From the NCBI GenBank assembly GCA_052078155.1, contig JBQJBP010000002.1:558001-622000 (forward strand): 64,000 nt of DNA. Reading direction: 5' to 3'. The stretch's first letter is position 1. Every line of letters begins with the position of its first letter. A model generated the notes under the pieces. The model saw nothing but the letters and a program-made list of their open reading frames with translations, was not told the origin of the DNA and ran no database searches. Shown in pieces: positions 50,782 to 60,298 of this stretch. A program made the translations under genes and the position numbers. The stretch is from CAXBMB01 sp052078155 (GTDB taxonomy: Bacteria > Pseudomonadota > Alphaproteobacteria > Kiloniellales > DSM-21159).

Positions 50782-51141
50782 ATGGCACGCATTAAACGGG
50801 GCACCACTGCCCACGCCCGTCACAAGAAGGTCATCAAGGCAGCCAAGGGCTACCGTGGCCGGAATAAAAACGTCTTTCGCGCTGCTGTTGAGCGCGTCGA
50901 AAGAGGCATGCAGTACGCTTACCGTGACCGGAAGGTCCGCAAGCGCACTTTCCGTGCTCTTTGGATTCAGCGCATCAACGCCGCCAGCCGCGAGCATGGC
51001 CTGAGCTACTCTCAGTTCATCAACGGTTTGTCTCTGGCACAGATCGAGCTGGACCGTAAGGTTCTGGCTGACCTGGCCGTGCGCGAACCCGAGGCCTTTA
51101 AGTCGCTTGTTGAGCAAGCGCAGGCGGCCTTGGCAGCGTAA
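50782..51141 (+). CDS. rplT: 50S ribosomal protein L20
   Basis: 119 residues, standard L20, which starts 50S assembly on 23S rRNA and in some bacteria represses its own operon. MARIKRGTTAHARHKKVIKA and RKVRKRTFRALWIQRINAAS are diagnostic. A GGAGG ribosome site is ~8 nt before the ATG at 50782. It is followed by a strong terminator, so the unit ends here. Confidence 0.98.
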   Translation: MARIKRGTTAHARHKKVIKAAKGYRGRNKNVFRAAVERVERGMQYAYRDRKVRKRTFRALWIQRINAASREHGLSYSQFINGLSLAQIELDRKVLADLAVREPEAFKSLVEQAQAALAA

Positions 51142-51170
51142 AGCCAAACAACAGACTTCTTTCTGTTAAG

Positions 51171-51217
51171 AAAAGGGGCCGACGGCGCAGTTGCCGAACC
51201 GGCCCCTTTGCTTTTTT
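51171..51217 (+). terminator. terminator of rpmI-rplT
   Basis: AAAGGGGCC(G) pairs with (C)GGCCCCTTT around a 20-nt region with its own CGGC/GCCG stem, followed by TTTTTT, 30 bp after the rplT stop. Confidence 0.88.
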
Positions 51218-51368
51218 GCGCGACATAAAAAGTTCCGATTCTCTGATGTAGAACCATCGGATCAGCTGACCGCTGATCCTGGGGCCGTAAGGTCGGGATA
51301 GGGAATGTCGGGATAGAGAACATTGTGCTTCATGTGGGGCACGACTGGACGGATAAGTTGGGGAAGAG

Positions 51369-52445
51369 ATGAGCGACCAACAGGAAGCGTTGCGCGCCGA
51401 GGTGCTGGAGGCTGTTGCCGCGGCAACAACCACGGCAGCATTGGATGAGGTTCGGGTGACAGCCCTGGGGAAAAAGGGCAGCATCACCGCCCTGATGAAA
51501 ACCCTGGGTCAGCTGGCACCAGAGGCCCGCAAGGAAGCCGGTAAGGCCATCAACGAAATCAAGCAGGCGGTGGCTGCGGCCATTGAGCAGCGCAAGGCCG
51601 AGCTGGAAGCCGCGGAGCTGGACGCCCAGCTGCTGGCAGAACGCATCGATGTTTCCTTGCCGACCCGCCCTGCCCACATCGGCCGGGTCCATCCCATCAG
51701 CCAGACCATGGAAGAACTGGTCGCCATTTTTGGTGAGATGGGCTTTTCCGTGGCTGAAGGTCCACACATCGAAGACGACTTCCACAACTTCGAAGCACTG
51801 AACATTCCCGCCTGGCATCCGGCCCGGCAGGATCATGACACCTTCTATCTGCCCGCTGCCAAGGAAGGCGAAGCGCGCCCCGTGCTGCGCACCCACACCT
51901 CGCCGGTGCAGATCCGTCACATGGAAACGGTGGAACCGCCGCTGCGCATCATTGCGCCGGGCCGGACGTTCCGGGCCGATTACGACGCCACCCACAGCCC
52001 CATGTTCCATCAGGTCGAAGGCCTGGTGATCGACAAGACCACCCACATGGGGCACCTCAAGGGCACGCTGATTGAGTTCTGCCGGGCTTACTTTGATGTG
52101 GATGAGCTGCCGGTGCGCTTCCGCCCCAGCTATTTCCCCTTCACGGAACCCTCCGCTGAAATGGACATCGGCTGTACCAAAAAAGACGGCAACCTGGTGA
52201 TCGACGGCGGCAGCGACTGGCTGGAGATTCTGGGCTGCGGCATGGTTCACCCGAAAGTGCTGGCCCACTGCGGCATCGACCCCAATGAGTATCAGGGCTT
52301 TGCCTTCGGTATGGGGATCGAACGTATCGCCATGCTGAAGTACGGCATGCCGGATCTGCGTCCCATGTACGATTCAGATCTGCGCTGGATGAAGCACTTT
52401 GGTTTCATGCCTCTGGAAACACCTTCGCTGGTTCGCGGCCTCTAA
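51369..52445 (+). CDS. pheS: phenylalanyl-tRNA synthetase alpha subunit
   Basis: Catalytic subunit of the (alpha-beta)2 enzyme that charges tRNA-Phe. 358 residues: an N-terminal coiled-coil arm for tRNA, then class II synthetase motifs: HPISQTMEELVAIFGEMGF, motif 2 region LLRTHTSPVQIR, and motif 3 GFAFGMGIERIAMLKYGMPD near the C-terminus. Standard length. It is followed by pheT after 21 bp. A GGGGAAGAG ribosome region precedes the ATG at 51369. Confidence 0.98.
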   Translation: MSDQQEALRAEVLEAVAAATTTAALDEVRVTALGKKGSITALMKTLGQLAPEARKEAGKAINEIKQAVAAAIEQRKAELEAAELDAQLLAERIDVSLPTRPAHIGRVHPISQTMEELVAIFGEMGFSVAEGPHIEDDFHNFEALNIPAWHPARQDHDTFYLPAAKEGEARPVLRTHTSPVQIRHMETVEPPLRIIAPGRTFRADYDATHSPMFHQVEGLVIDKTTHMGHLKGTLIEFCRAYFDVDELPVRFRPSYFPFTEPSAEMDIGCTKKDGNLVIDGGSDWLEILGCGMVHPKVLAHCGIDPNEYQGFAFGMGIERIAMLKYGMPDLRPMYDSDLRWMKHFGFMPLETPSLVRGL

Positions 52446-52466
52446 GCTCAAAGGGAAGACAGCAAA

Positions 52467-54899
52467 ATGAAGTTCACTCTTTCCTGGTTGAAAGATCACC
52501 TGGAGACAGACGCCAGCCTGGATCAGATCGTTGAGAAGCTCTCGATGATCGGTCTGGAAGTTGAAGGCGTGGAAAATCGCGCTGCCGAACTGGCGCCTTT
52601 CCGTGTGGCCTATGTGAAAGAAGCCGTTCAGCACCCGGACGCCGACCGGCTGCGGGTCTGCACGGTGCAAACGGATCAGGGCGACGTTCAGGTGGTCTGC
52701 GGCGCGCCCAACGCCCGTACCGGCATGTACGGCGTGTTCGCCCCCGTCGGCTCTTACGTACCCGGCATCGACCTGACCCTGAAGGCAGGCACCATCCGCG
52801 GTGTCGACTCCAACGGCATGCTGGTGTCAGAGCGGGAGATGGGCCTGAGCGATGAGCATGACGGCATCATCGACCTGAGCAGGGAAGACGGCAGCGCACC
52901 GGCAGATATCGGGACGCCTTTCGCCGGTCTGGTGGGTCTGGATGATCCCATGATCGAAATCGCCATCACCCCAAACCGGGGCGATTGCCTGGGGGTCCGC
53001 GGCATTGCCCAGGATCTGGTGGCTGCCGGTATGGGGACACTCAAACCGCTGAACATCCCCGACATCGAAGGGTCCTTCGACAGTCCCCTGCAGTGGCAGC
53101 GCGACCTGCCAGCCGACAAGCAGGCAGCCCAGTCCTATGTTCAGGGCCGTTACTTCCGGGGCGTGAAAAACGGGCCTTCGCCCCAGTGGATGCAAAACCG
53201 CCTGGTGGCCATTGGCCTGCGTCCCATTTCCGCTCTGGTGGACATCACCAACTACGTGACTTTTGATCTCGGTCGGCCACTGCACGTGTTCGATGCGGAC
53301 AAGGTTGTTGGTAATCCCACCATGCGCTTTGCCAAGGAAGGCGAGGAAATCGTCGCCCTGGACGGCAAGAACTACAAGCTGGACCCTGAAACGCTGATCA
53401 TTGCTGATGACAACGGTCCGGAAGCCATTGGCGGCATCATGGGTGGCGAGCTGTCCGGCTGCACCGAAGAAACGGTCAATGTCTTCCTGGAAGCTGCGCT
53501 GTTTGATCCCGTGATGATCGCTCTGACCGGCCGTCGTCTGGGCATCAATTCAGACGCCCGCTATCGCTTTGAGCGGGGCGTGGATCCCAGCGGTCCGGAA
53601 TGGGGTGTGGACGCCGGTGCCATGTGGATTCAAAAGCTCTGTGGCGGTGAGGTTTCTCACCGCACCATTGCCGGTGAAGAGCCCAACGAAGACAAAACCA
53701 TCACCCTGCGCAAATCCCGGGTGGAAAGCCTGGGCGGGGTGGCTCTGGATGGCGCCAAACAGGCTGAAATTCTGGAAAACCTCGGCTTTGCTGTGGAAGA
53801 CAAGGGTGACAGTCTCTCTGTCACTGTGCCGGGTCGACGCCCGGACATTGAAGGTGAGGCCTGCCTGGTGGAAGAGGTGCTGCGCATCTATGGCTACGAT
53901 CACCTGCCCATGACTCCGGTCGGGCTGGATGGTTCTCTGCCTCACGCGGTTCTCACCCTGGCCCAGCGCCGGGTTTCCGCCGTCCGCACGGCTCTGGTCT
54001 GGTCAGGCCTCAATGAGGCGGTGTCCTTTTCCTTCATTTCGGAAAAGCAGGCCCGTGCCTTTGGCTGGGACAATGAAGCAACCCGTCTGGAAAACCCCAT
54101 CTCCAGCGATCTGGATGTCATGCGGCCGTCTATCCTGCCGGTGCTGCTCCAGGCTGCCCAGCGCAATGCGGACAAGGGTTTCCCGGATGTGGGCCTGTTT
54201 GAAATCGGTCCGCAGTACAGCGGCATCACCCCGCAGGATCAGGCCAGTGTGGCGGCAGCTTTGCGGGCCGGGAAATCCGGTCCCCGCCATTGGGATGCCA
54301 TCCCGCGGCCCGTTGATGCCTTTGATGCCAAAGCAGATGCCCTGAAGGCGCTGGAAGTGGCCGGTGCGCCGGTTGAAAATCTGCAGGTCTTTGATGGTGC
54401 CCCGTCCTGGTATCACCCGGGCCGCAGCGGCACCCTGCGTATGGGTCCCAAGATGATCCTGGCCAACTTCGGGGAACTGCACCCGGGCATTGTCAAAGCC
54501 TTTGGGCTGGAAGGCCGGGTTGCGGCCATGGAAGTCTTCCTGGACAACATCCCCTCGCCGAAGGTCAAGAAAGGCAAAAAAGCCAGCAAGATGAAAGCGG
54601 CTCTGAAGATTTCCCCCTTCATGCCGGTGGAACGGGACTTTGCTTTCCTGGTGGATGCAGACTTTGCAGCGGAAAAACTCATCCGGGCTGCCAAAGGCGC
54701 GGACAAGGCCCTGATCGATCAGGTCAGCCTTTTCGACGACTACCGTGGCAAAGGTGTCCCGGAAGGCAAGAAGTCTCTGGCGATTGCTGTGACTTTGCAG
54801 CCGAAGGACAAGACCCTGACCGATGAAGAACTGGAGGCTGTCAGCCAGAAAGTGGTCACGCAGGTTATCAAAGCCAGCGGCGGGGAACTGCGCGGGTAG
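52467..54899 (+). CDS. pheT: phenylalanyl-tRNA synthetase beta subunit
   Basis: 810 residues, the structural and editing subunit. MKFTLSWLKDHLETDASLDQ begins the N-terminal domain; a tRNA-binding (EMAP-like) domain follows (VQHPDADRLRVCTVQTDQGD), then B3/4 editing and B5 domains (RRPDIEGEACLVEEVLRIYG), and an anticodon-binding ferredoxin-like end (VERDFAFLVDADFAAEKLIR, DDYRGKGVPEGKKSLAI). No truncation or frameshift. It ends the pheST unit. Confidence 0.98.
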   Translation: MKFTLSWLKDHLETDASLDQIVEKLSMIGLEVEGVENRAAELAPFRVAYVKEAVQHPDADRLRVCTVQTDQGDVQVVCGAPNARTGMYGVFAPVGSYVPGIDLTLKAGTIRGVDSNGMLVSEREMGLSDEHDGIIDLSREDGSAPADIGTPFAGLVGLDDPMIEIAITPNRGDCLGVRGIAQDLVAAGMGTLKPLNIPDIEGSFDSPLQWQRDLPADKQAAQSYVQGRYFRGVKNGPSPQWMQNRLVAIGLRPISALVDITNYVTFDLGRPLHVFDADKVVGNPTMRFAKEGEEIVALDGKNYKLDPETLIIADDNGPEAIGGIMGGELSGCTEETVNVFLEAALFDPVMIALTGRRLGINSDARYRFERGVDPSGPEWGVDAGAMWIQKLCGGEVSHRTIAGEEPNEDKTITLRKSRVESLGGVALDGAKQAEILENLGFAVEDKGDSLSVTVPGRRPDIEGEACLVEEVLRIYGYDHLPMTPVGLDGSLPHAVLTLAQRRVSAVRTALVWSGLNEAVSFSFISEKQARAFGWDNEATRLENPISSDLDVMRPSILPVLLQAAQRNADKGFPDVGLFEIGPQYSGITPQDQASVAAALRAGKSGPRHWDAIPRPVDAFDAKADALKALEVAGAPVENLQVFDGAPSWYHPGRSGTLRMGPKMILANFGELHPGIVKAFGLEGRVAAMEVFLDNIPSPKVKKGKKASKMKAALKISPFMPVERDFAFLVDADFAAEKLIRAAKGADKALIDQVSLFDDYRGKGVPEGKKSLAIAVTLQPKDKTLTDEELEAVSQKVVTQVIKASGGELRG

Positions 54900-54943
54900 T
54901 CAAAACATGACCGGTTGGAGTTGGCGCAGTTTGCGCGGTCAAT

Positions 54944-54992
54944 ACTAAAGTCAATCCGGTTTACCTGGACTCACAGGCGATATCGATTGCTG
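54944..54992 (+). repeat. palindromic element, left-end fragment
   Basis: AAAGTCAATCCGGTTTACCTGGACTCAC followed by GCGATATCGATTG: a diverged ~48-bp left end behind pheT. Confidence 0.6.
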
Positions 54993-55009
54993 CTTGGTCC
55001 AGCTGAAAA

Positions 55010-55045
55010 AAGGGCCCGATCCGGTTTTCTGGATCGGGCCTTTTG
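55010..55045 (+). terminator. terminator of pheS-pheT
   Basis: AAGGGCCCGATCC and GGATCGGGCCTTTT form a nearly perfect stem around GGTTTTCT with a T run. It also ends the converging EamA gene. Confidence 0.88.
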
Positions 55046-55089
55046 TGTCTCCGGTAACAGTGTCTCCGGTAACAGTGTCTCCGCTCACT
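55045..55089 (+). repeat. tandem 15-bp units
   Basis: GTGTCTCCGGTAACA twice, then GTGTCTCCGCTCACT, directly after the pheT terminator. Confidence 0.88.
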
Positions 55090-55101
55090 GTGCGTCTCTG
55101 T

Positions 55102-56052
55102 TTATTGTTCTGTGGCCATCGCTTTGGCTCTGGGCCCTTCCTGGGGATTGCTGCGGGTCAGCAAAACGCCGCCCAGCAGCAGGATTGCCCCTCCGATCCA
55201 GAGTGCCGGGCCCGGGATTTCTGCGAACAGCAGCCAGCCCAACAATCCGGCATAAGGCAGCCAGGCATAGTAAATGGGGATCAGGAAGGAGGCCGGAGCC
55301 AGGGCATAGGCCTTCAGATTGCAGGCCTGGGCGGTCAGCGCCAAAGGTCCCAGCAGCAAGCCGCCGATGATGATCGGCAGGGACAAGGTCTGCCAGGTGA
55401 AGGCGGCCCACAGGCCGGTAAAGAAAAGGCCGAAGTAGTTCACCCACAGCAGGATGGCGGGCAGACTGTCCCGGTTTGTCTGGAACTTCATCAGAATGCC
55501 TTCCAGTGCAATCAGGAAGGCCCCGCCCAGGGCACAGGCAATGCCCTGAATCTGCGCGCCCTGCCAGAAGGCGGGGTGGCCTATGGAGGCAAAGGTACCG
55601 GCAACCCCGGCTTCTGCGGATTGAGGCAGATCCCCGAGCACGGTGATGGCTGCCCCGATCAAACAGAGCAGAGAGGCAAGGCTTTGTGAGAGACCCAGTC
55701 GTTCCTTGAGCAGGATGACGGCCAGCAAGAGGCCGATTACCCCTTCCGTCAGACCCAGGGCAGAGGCCTGAGCCAAGGGCAGCAGGGTGGCCGCCTGGAT
55801 GATCAGCAATCCGCCGTTGGAGCCGCAGAATGCCCGCCCGGCGTGCAGGGGCCAGTTACGGCTGCCAAACGCATAAGGCGCTTTCATCAGGCAATAGACG
55901 CTGACCAGCAGACTGCCGGAGATAAAGCGCAAAAACAGCAGTTGTGCAGCTGATGCGCCGCCCTCTGCCAGGCGCCCTGACGCAAAGAGCAGGGTGAAAA
56001 GCAAGGTGGCGGTCAGGGCCCAGGCTGTGGCGATGAGAAGAGAGCGGTTCAT
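55102..56052 (-). CDS. EamA/DMT-family transporter
   Basis: 316 residues, ten predicted transmembrane segments in two EamA halves; AQLLFLRFISGSLLVSVYCL and QASALGLTEGVIGLLLAVIL show the usual pattern. The start at 56052 (MNRSLLIATAWALTATLLF) places the first helix at the N-terminus; an in-frame extension to 56154 is polar and unlikely. Third DMT exporter in the window; it converges with pheT and shares its terminator region. Substrate unknown. Confidence 0.9.
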   Translation of the reverse strand: MNRSLLIATAWALTATLLFTLLFASGRLAEGGASAAQLLFLRFISGSLLVSVYCLMKAPYAFGSRNWPLHAGRAFCGSNGGLLIIQAATLLPLAQASALGLTEGVIGLLLAVILLKERLGLSQSLASLLCLIGAAITVLGDLPQSAEAGVAGTFASIGHPAFWQGAQIQGIACALGGAFLIALEGILMKFQTNRDSLPAILLWVNYFGLFFTGLWAAFTWQTLSLPIIIGGLLLGPLALTAQACNLKAYALAPASFLIPIYYAWLPYAGLLGWLLFAEIPGPALWIGGAILLLGGVLLTRSNPQEGPRAKAMATEQ

Positions 56053-56383
56053 GGGGTGATCTGTGTGTCTCGTCGGAGATTGTCTGGTTCGGTGTTTTTT
56101 CGCCTGTGGCGCTTTTCCTTTTTCAGAACTTATGGGGCGCAAGGCCAGCAACATTTATGAACAGTGGCCTGCAAAAGTGACGTGGCTGATGGAAGCTGCT
56201 GGTTTGAACAGAAGAGGGCTCACACCCGTTGCGAGATAACCACAGCCTGCGTCTGATAAAAGGGGATGTGGACTAGAGTGAGATCGACAGAAGTCTAAGC
56301 GCCTTGCGCTCTGCTTCTGTCGTGAATCACCTTCTAACAGGGTGAAGATAAAACTCTGGGGCCGCCGCGCAGGTCGCTTTCAA
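56053..56383. other. 331-bp intergenic region with a partial repeat
   Basis: Between the EamA gene and the end of the PAS gene. It contains only the repeat fragment at 56275-56355 and no supported gene. Confidence 0.5.
56275..56355 (-). repeat. palindromic element, partial and diverged
   Basis: AGAGTGAGATCGACAGAAGTCTAAGCGCCTTGCGCT, CTTCTGTCGTGAATCACCTTCTAACA: the right half in reverse orientation, with GACAGAAG/CTTCTGTC arms inside like the copy at 61632. Confidence 0.65.
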
Positions 56384-57007
56384 TCAGCCTGCCGTAAGGC
56401 TGGGTGATGGCTGCAGGGCGTCATTGGGGTCGGAACTGGCCTCAACTTTATCATCCAGAAACCGCCGAGCGGTGCCCTGTGACAGGGATTCGCTTGGGTG
56501 ATTGGCCAGCGGGTAACCTTCCACTTCGAATGTCATGTCTATTTTCTTGCCATCGCTGGACAACGGCATCATGGCCCATTCGAAAGTTATGTGATCCTTG
56601 TCGCTGTAATCGTAGCGATCTTTGCCGAAGACACAGTTTCCTTCCTCGGCGATTTCCCGGTAGATGGCCAGCCAGTACTTCTGCCAGGCGAGAGACTTGA
56701 TGGAATCGATTAAGGTACGGCCTGTGAAATCAAAGCCGGAATAGATGGCGACCTGGGTGCCGACCAGTCGAAAGGTAACGTTGCTGAGGTCGGGTTCCAG
56801 TTCAGTCAGTATGGTGTTGGGCAGGAGTTTGGGAATATCCAGAGGGTCCAGCTGTGCCCTGGTGGGTGCGGGCGCACCCTTCGGTTTGATCTGCTGCCAA
56901 TAGGCAAAGGCTTGCAGGACCTCTTCGCAGGTTATGTCGTCAACTGTGCAACGGGGCAACGGCAGGCTCATCCAAACTCGTAAGAGTTCCCATATTTGCA
57001 CATCCAT
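56384..57007 (-). CDS. PAS_5-domain protein
   Basis: About 207 residues from the ATG at 57007 (MDVQIWELLRVW). AYWQQIKPKGAPAPTRAQLD, LDIPKLLPNTILTELEPD and TFRLVGTQVAIYSGFDFTGR are the signature of the PAS_5 family (PF07310), abundant in Rhodospirillales and other alphaproteobacteria and often found as a stand-alone sensory domain with no output. The ligand and partner are unknown. An alternative ATG at 56971 is close to the first conserved block. Ribosome sites are weak for both. Single-gene unit. Confidence 0.82.
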   Translation of the reverse strand: MDVQIWELLRVWMSLPLPRCTVDDITCEEVLQAFAYWQQIKPKGAPAPTRAQLDPLDIPKLLPNTILTELEPDLSNVTFRLVGTQVAIYSGFDFTGRTLIDSIKSLAWQKYWLAIYREIAEEGNCVFGKDRYDYSDKDHITFEWAMMPLSSDGKKIDMTFEVEGYPLANHPSESLSQGTARRFLDDKVEASSDPNDALQPSPSLTAG

Positions 57008-57490
57008 GAAAGATGTCCAGAAAAGACTCCCGGGAGGCAAGTGTCTTTAATTGGCGAAACCATACGTCAGACCACCGCGTGCAGAGCTTACCAGGGGGCT
57101 GGAATAACTCTGATCAAAAGGGCGGAAACCAAAGGTTAAGACGGGCATTCAGGTAATAGTTTCGGATGGGGAACGTTTTTCGGGGAAGTGCGTTCCAACT
57201 GGCGCAACTCTAATCGACAGATCGCGCCCGGGGCGGAGGGCGACAAGAGGGCTTACGCCTTGGTGCTGTCAAAAGCACCACAAACGGCGGCAGGCTCCAG
57301 ATCAGGAACGGTTTGCTGCATTCCCAGAATGCCGGCAACCAAACCACGCATGCGCTGGACCAAGAACTGTTTAGTCAGAAGCACCTTGGGTTTGTGGTTA
57401 GACCTTGAGATGTCGTTCAATTCTCTGAAAACAAAGTGATTTTCACTTCAACGGCTATTAGGGAGTGAGTCCAGGTAACGCAATTTTCCT
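57008..57490. other. 483-bp intergenic region
   Basis: An 83-codon reading frame (57188-57439, plus, GTG start) occurs here but has no ribosome site or recognisable domain. T- and A-rich segments around 57040-57060 and 57425-57490 may hold the PAS gene promoter or transcript ends. Nothing else is seen. Confidence 0.4.
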
Positions 57491-58081
57491 CTAAGGTTCC
57501 AACCGCAGTTCGGGCCAGTTTGTAATCCAGGGTTTGCTTGCCAGACGACGTTGATAAGCCGCCAACCTGTCAGCACGGCTGCGGGCATGGGGGGTGGGGC
57601 GGATCACCAGATTAAAAAGGTCCTCGAACCCGAAGGGTGCCAGATACTCCAGCCCGCCGGGACTGCTCGAGGACAGGCGGACGGCCACGGCGGTGGGCGT
57701 TTCCAGCCAGTGTTCCAGAGCATGGGCACTGTCTTTGTAAGCCGGATCGTCATTGCGGCGATGCATGCGCGCCTGGTTCCGCACCTCCCAGGCAACAGCC
57801 AGGCCGCTGTCCGCCAGGCATTGAGTGAGGTCCCTTTCAATCTGGCGTTCCTGCAGGCCTTCCGGGTCCCCGGGATCAAAGTAGATCACATCCACGTCGG
57901 CCAGGGGGGTGGGCTGGTCAAAGCCGTGCAGATGATCCCAGACAAGGTTTCGCAAGAACCCCGCCCCGATCCATGCGTCCGGCAGCTGTTGTCTGTCGAC
58001 CGCTTGCAGGCAGGCCAGATGAAAAACTGACCCTGACAGGAGGTCTGACATATCCTGCTGGGAAAAGGCGGAACGGGTCAT
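57491..58081 (-). CDS. nucleotidyltransferase-like protein (NTP_transf_6)
   Basis: 196 residues from the ATG at 58081 (MTRSAFSQQD). AWIGAGFLRNLVWDHLHGFD then PLADVDVIYFDP is the GxG plus D-x-D core of the COG3575 group (PF06042), and FGFEDLFNLVIRPTPHARSR is its conserved C-terminal block. The fold suggests a nucleotidyltransferase acting on an unknown substrate; no function is proven. An in-frame extension to 58300 contains basic low-complexity residues and is unlikely. It diverges from lepA. Confidence 0.87.
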   Translation of the reverse strand: MTRSAFSQQDMSDLLSGSVFHLACLQAVDRQQLPDAWIGAGFLRNLVWDHLHGFDQPTPLADVDVIYFDPGDPEGLQERQIERDLTQCLADSGLAVAWEVRNQARMHRRNDDPAYKDSAHALEHWLETPTAVAVRLSSSSPGGLEYLAPFGFEDLFNLVIRPTPHARSRADRLAAYQRRLASKPWITNWPELRLEP

Positions 58082-58411
58082 GGGTCTGATGCCAGAAGAA
58101 CCTAAGGGACGTTGAACCGGGTCAGGGTAGGGATGGATTGAGGCCCGGCCAAGTGACAAGCCCCTGCCAGGTAGGAAATGCCCCGCGTTTTTCTGCATTT
58201 TCCTGCCGGATCCGTGCCGCTGAGCGGGCAGCCTCAATGTGTCTTTAGCCAAACGGCTCGGGTGCCTGAAAATAGATGCCATAACCTGGGCAGAGAACAT
58301 TGCGGAAAAGGGCCGCTGGCCCTATGGTCCGGCTTTCGCGAGCTTTGGCCCCGGGGACGCCCGGAGAGTCTGCCAACAGCCGCGGTGTTCCGGGACAGCA
58401 GCTAAGCCAAG
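58082..58411. other. 330-bp divergent region before lepA
   Basis: Promoter region of lepA and the nucleotidyltransferase gene. No hairpin leader or repeat is seen. Confidence 0.4.
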
Positions 58412-60217
58412 ATGACCACAGATCTCAAAAAAATCCGCAACTTCGCCATCATTGCCCACATTGATCATGGCAAGTCGACGTTGGCCGACCGCATGATCCA
58501 GTATTGTGGCGGCCTGACGGACCGTGAAATGACGGCCCAGGTCCTGGACAATATGGATCTGGAGCGTGAACGCGGCATCACCATCAAGGCCCAGACCGTG
58601 CGTCTGACCTACAAGGCGCAGGATGGGGAAACCTACGAGCTGCACCTGATCGACACCCCGGGTCACGTGGACTTTTCCTATGAGGTGTCCCGGTCATTGA
58701 AAGCCTGTGAAGGCTCGCTGTTGCTGGTCGATGCCAGCCAGGGCGTGGAAGCCCAGACCCTGGCCAATGTTTACATGGCACTGGACAATGATCACGAGAT
58801 CATTCCTGTGCTCAACAAAGTCGATCTGCCAGCCGCCGAACCGGAGCGCATCAAGGCCCAGATTGAAGAAGTGGTCGGTCTGGATACAGCGGACGCGGTG
58901 GAAATCTCCGCCAAAACCGGTAAAGGCGTGCCCGATGTGCTGGAGGCCATTGTCCAGCGGCTGCCTGCCCCGACCGGCGATGCCAGCAAGCCCCTGAAGG
59001 CTCTGATCGTCGACTCCTGGTACGATTCTTATCTCGGGGTTGTGACCCTTGTCCGTGTCATGGAAGGTCAGGTCCGTCGCGGCACCAAGGTGCGCATGAT
59101 GATGACCCGCGCGGTCTATGACGTGACCGAAGTGGGTGTGCATACCCCGCACAAGACCAAAATGGATGAGCTGGGCCCGGGTCAGCTGGGCTACCTGGTG
59201 ACCGGCATGAAGACCATTGCCGACGCCAAGGTGGGTGACACGGTCACCGATGAGCGCAATCAAACGGCGGAACCTTTGCCCGGCTATTCTCCCTCAGTCC
59301 CGGTGGTTTTCTGCGGTCTTTTCCCGACCGATGCAGCCGCTTACGAAGAATTGCGTGAGTCTCTGGGCCGTCTGGCGCTCAATGACGCCTCGTTCCTCTT
59401 TGAACCGGAAGTCAGCCCGGCCCTGGGTTTTGGCTTCCGTTGCGGTTTCCTGGGCCTGCTGCATCTGGAAATCGTGCAGGAGCGTCTGGAGCGGGAATTC
59501 GATCTGGATCTCATCACCACGGCGCCGTCTGTGGTCTACAAGATCCATCTGCGCAATGGGGATACCATTGAGCTGCACAATCCAACTGACATGCCTGATC
59601 CGACCCAGATTGACTCCATCGAGGAGCCCTGGATTAAGGCGACCATTCTGGTGCCGGATGATTACCTGGGGGCGGTTCTCACGCTCTGTCAGGAACGGCG
59701 CGGCATTCAGCAGGAGCTGACCTATGCCGGGTCCCGGGCCATGGTGGTCTACAAGCTGCCGCTCAACGAAGTGGTTTTTGATTTCTACGACCGTCTGAAA
59801 TCAGCCACCCGGGGGTATGCCTCTTTCGATTATCATCTGGATTCCTATCAGGAAGGCGACCTGGTGAAGGTGACCCTGCTGGTCAATGCCGAGCCGGTGG
59901 ATTCCCTGTCTTTGGTGGTGCACCGTGCCCAGGCCGAAGCCCGGGGACGCATGCTCTGTGAAAAGCTCAAGGAACTGATTCCGCGCCAGCTCTTCAAGAT
60001 TGCCATTCAGGCCGCCATTGGTGGAAAGATCATCGCCCGTGAGACGGTGTCGGCCATGCGCAAAGACGTGACCGCCAAGTGTTACGGCGGTGACATCTCC
60101 CGTAAGAAAAAGCTGCTGGAAAAGCAGAAAAAAGGGAAAAAGAAGATGCGCAACATCGGCAACGTGGAAATCCCGCAATCGGCCTTCCTGGCTGCGCTCA
60201 AGATGGACCGTGACTGA
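58412..60217 (+). CDS. lepA: elongation factor 4 (back-translocating GTPase)
   Basis: 601 residues, standard LepA. GTP-binding P-loop AHIDHGKST (15-23), switch II DTPGHVDF, and NKVD; the unique C-terminal domain carries KCYGGDISRKKKLLEKQKKG, which reaches the peptidyl-transferase centre. LepA acts on stalled ribosomes and helps 30S biogenesis. The ATG at 58412 fits the family start. A terminator follows at 60246. Single-gene unit. Confidence 0.98.
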   Translation: MTTDLKKIRNFAIIAHIDHGKSTLADRMIQYCGGLTDREMTAQVLDNMDLERERGITIKAQTVRLTYKAQDGETYELHLIDTPGHVDFSYEVSRSLKACEGSLLLVDASQGVEAQTLANVYMALDNDHEIIPVLNKVDLPAAEPERIKAQIEEVVGLDTADAVEISAKTGKGVPDVLEAIVQRLPAPTGDASKPLKALIVDSWYDSYLGVVTLVRVMEGQVRRGTKVRMMMTRAVYDVTEVGVHTPHKTKMDELGPGQLGYLVTGMKTIADAKVGDTVTDERNQTAEPLPGYSPSVPVVFCGLFPTDAAAYEELRESLGRLALNDASFLFEPEVSPALGFGFRCGFLGLLHLEIVQERLEREFDLDLITTAPSVVYKIHLRNGDTIELHNPTDMPDPTQIDSIEEPWIKATILVPDDYLGAVLTLCQERRGIQQELTYAGSRAMVVYKLPLNEVVFDFYDRLKSATRGYASFDYHLDSYQEGDLVKVTLLVNAEPVDSLSLVVHRAQAEARGRMLCEKLKELIPRQLFKIAIQAAIGGKIIARETVSAMRKDVTAKCYGGDISRKKKLLEKQKKGKKKMRNIGNVEIPQSAFLAALKMDRD

Positions 60218-60245
60218 TTTCTTCTCAGTGGAATTGGACACAAAG

Positions 60246-60280
60246 AAGGCCGGGAGCTCTTGCTTCCGGCCTTTTGTTTT
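60246..60280 (+). terminator. terminator of lepA
   Basis: AAGGCCGG and CCGGCCTT around a 12-nt loop, then TTGTTTTG; also faces the end of the converging ada gene. Confidence 0.85.
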
Positions 60281-60298
60281 GTCTGATCTGAACGGTGA

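Noticed and set aside
57188..57439. An 83-codon frame downstream of the PAS gene region
   Set aside because: GTG start, no ribosome site, no domain; insufficient support.
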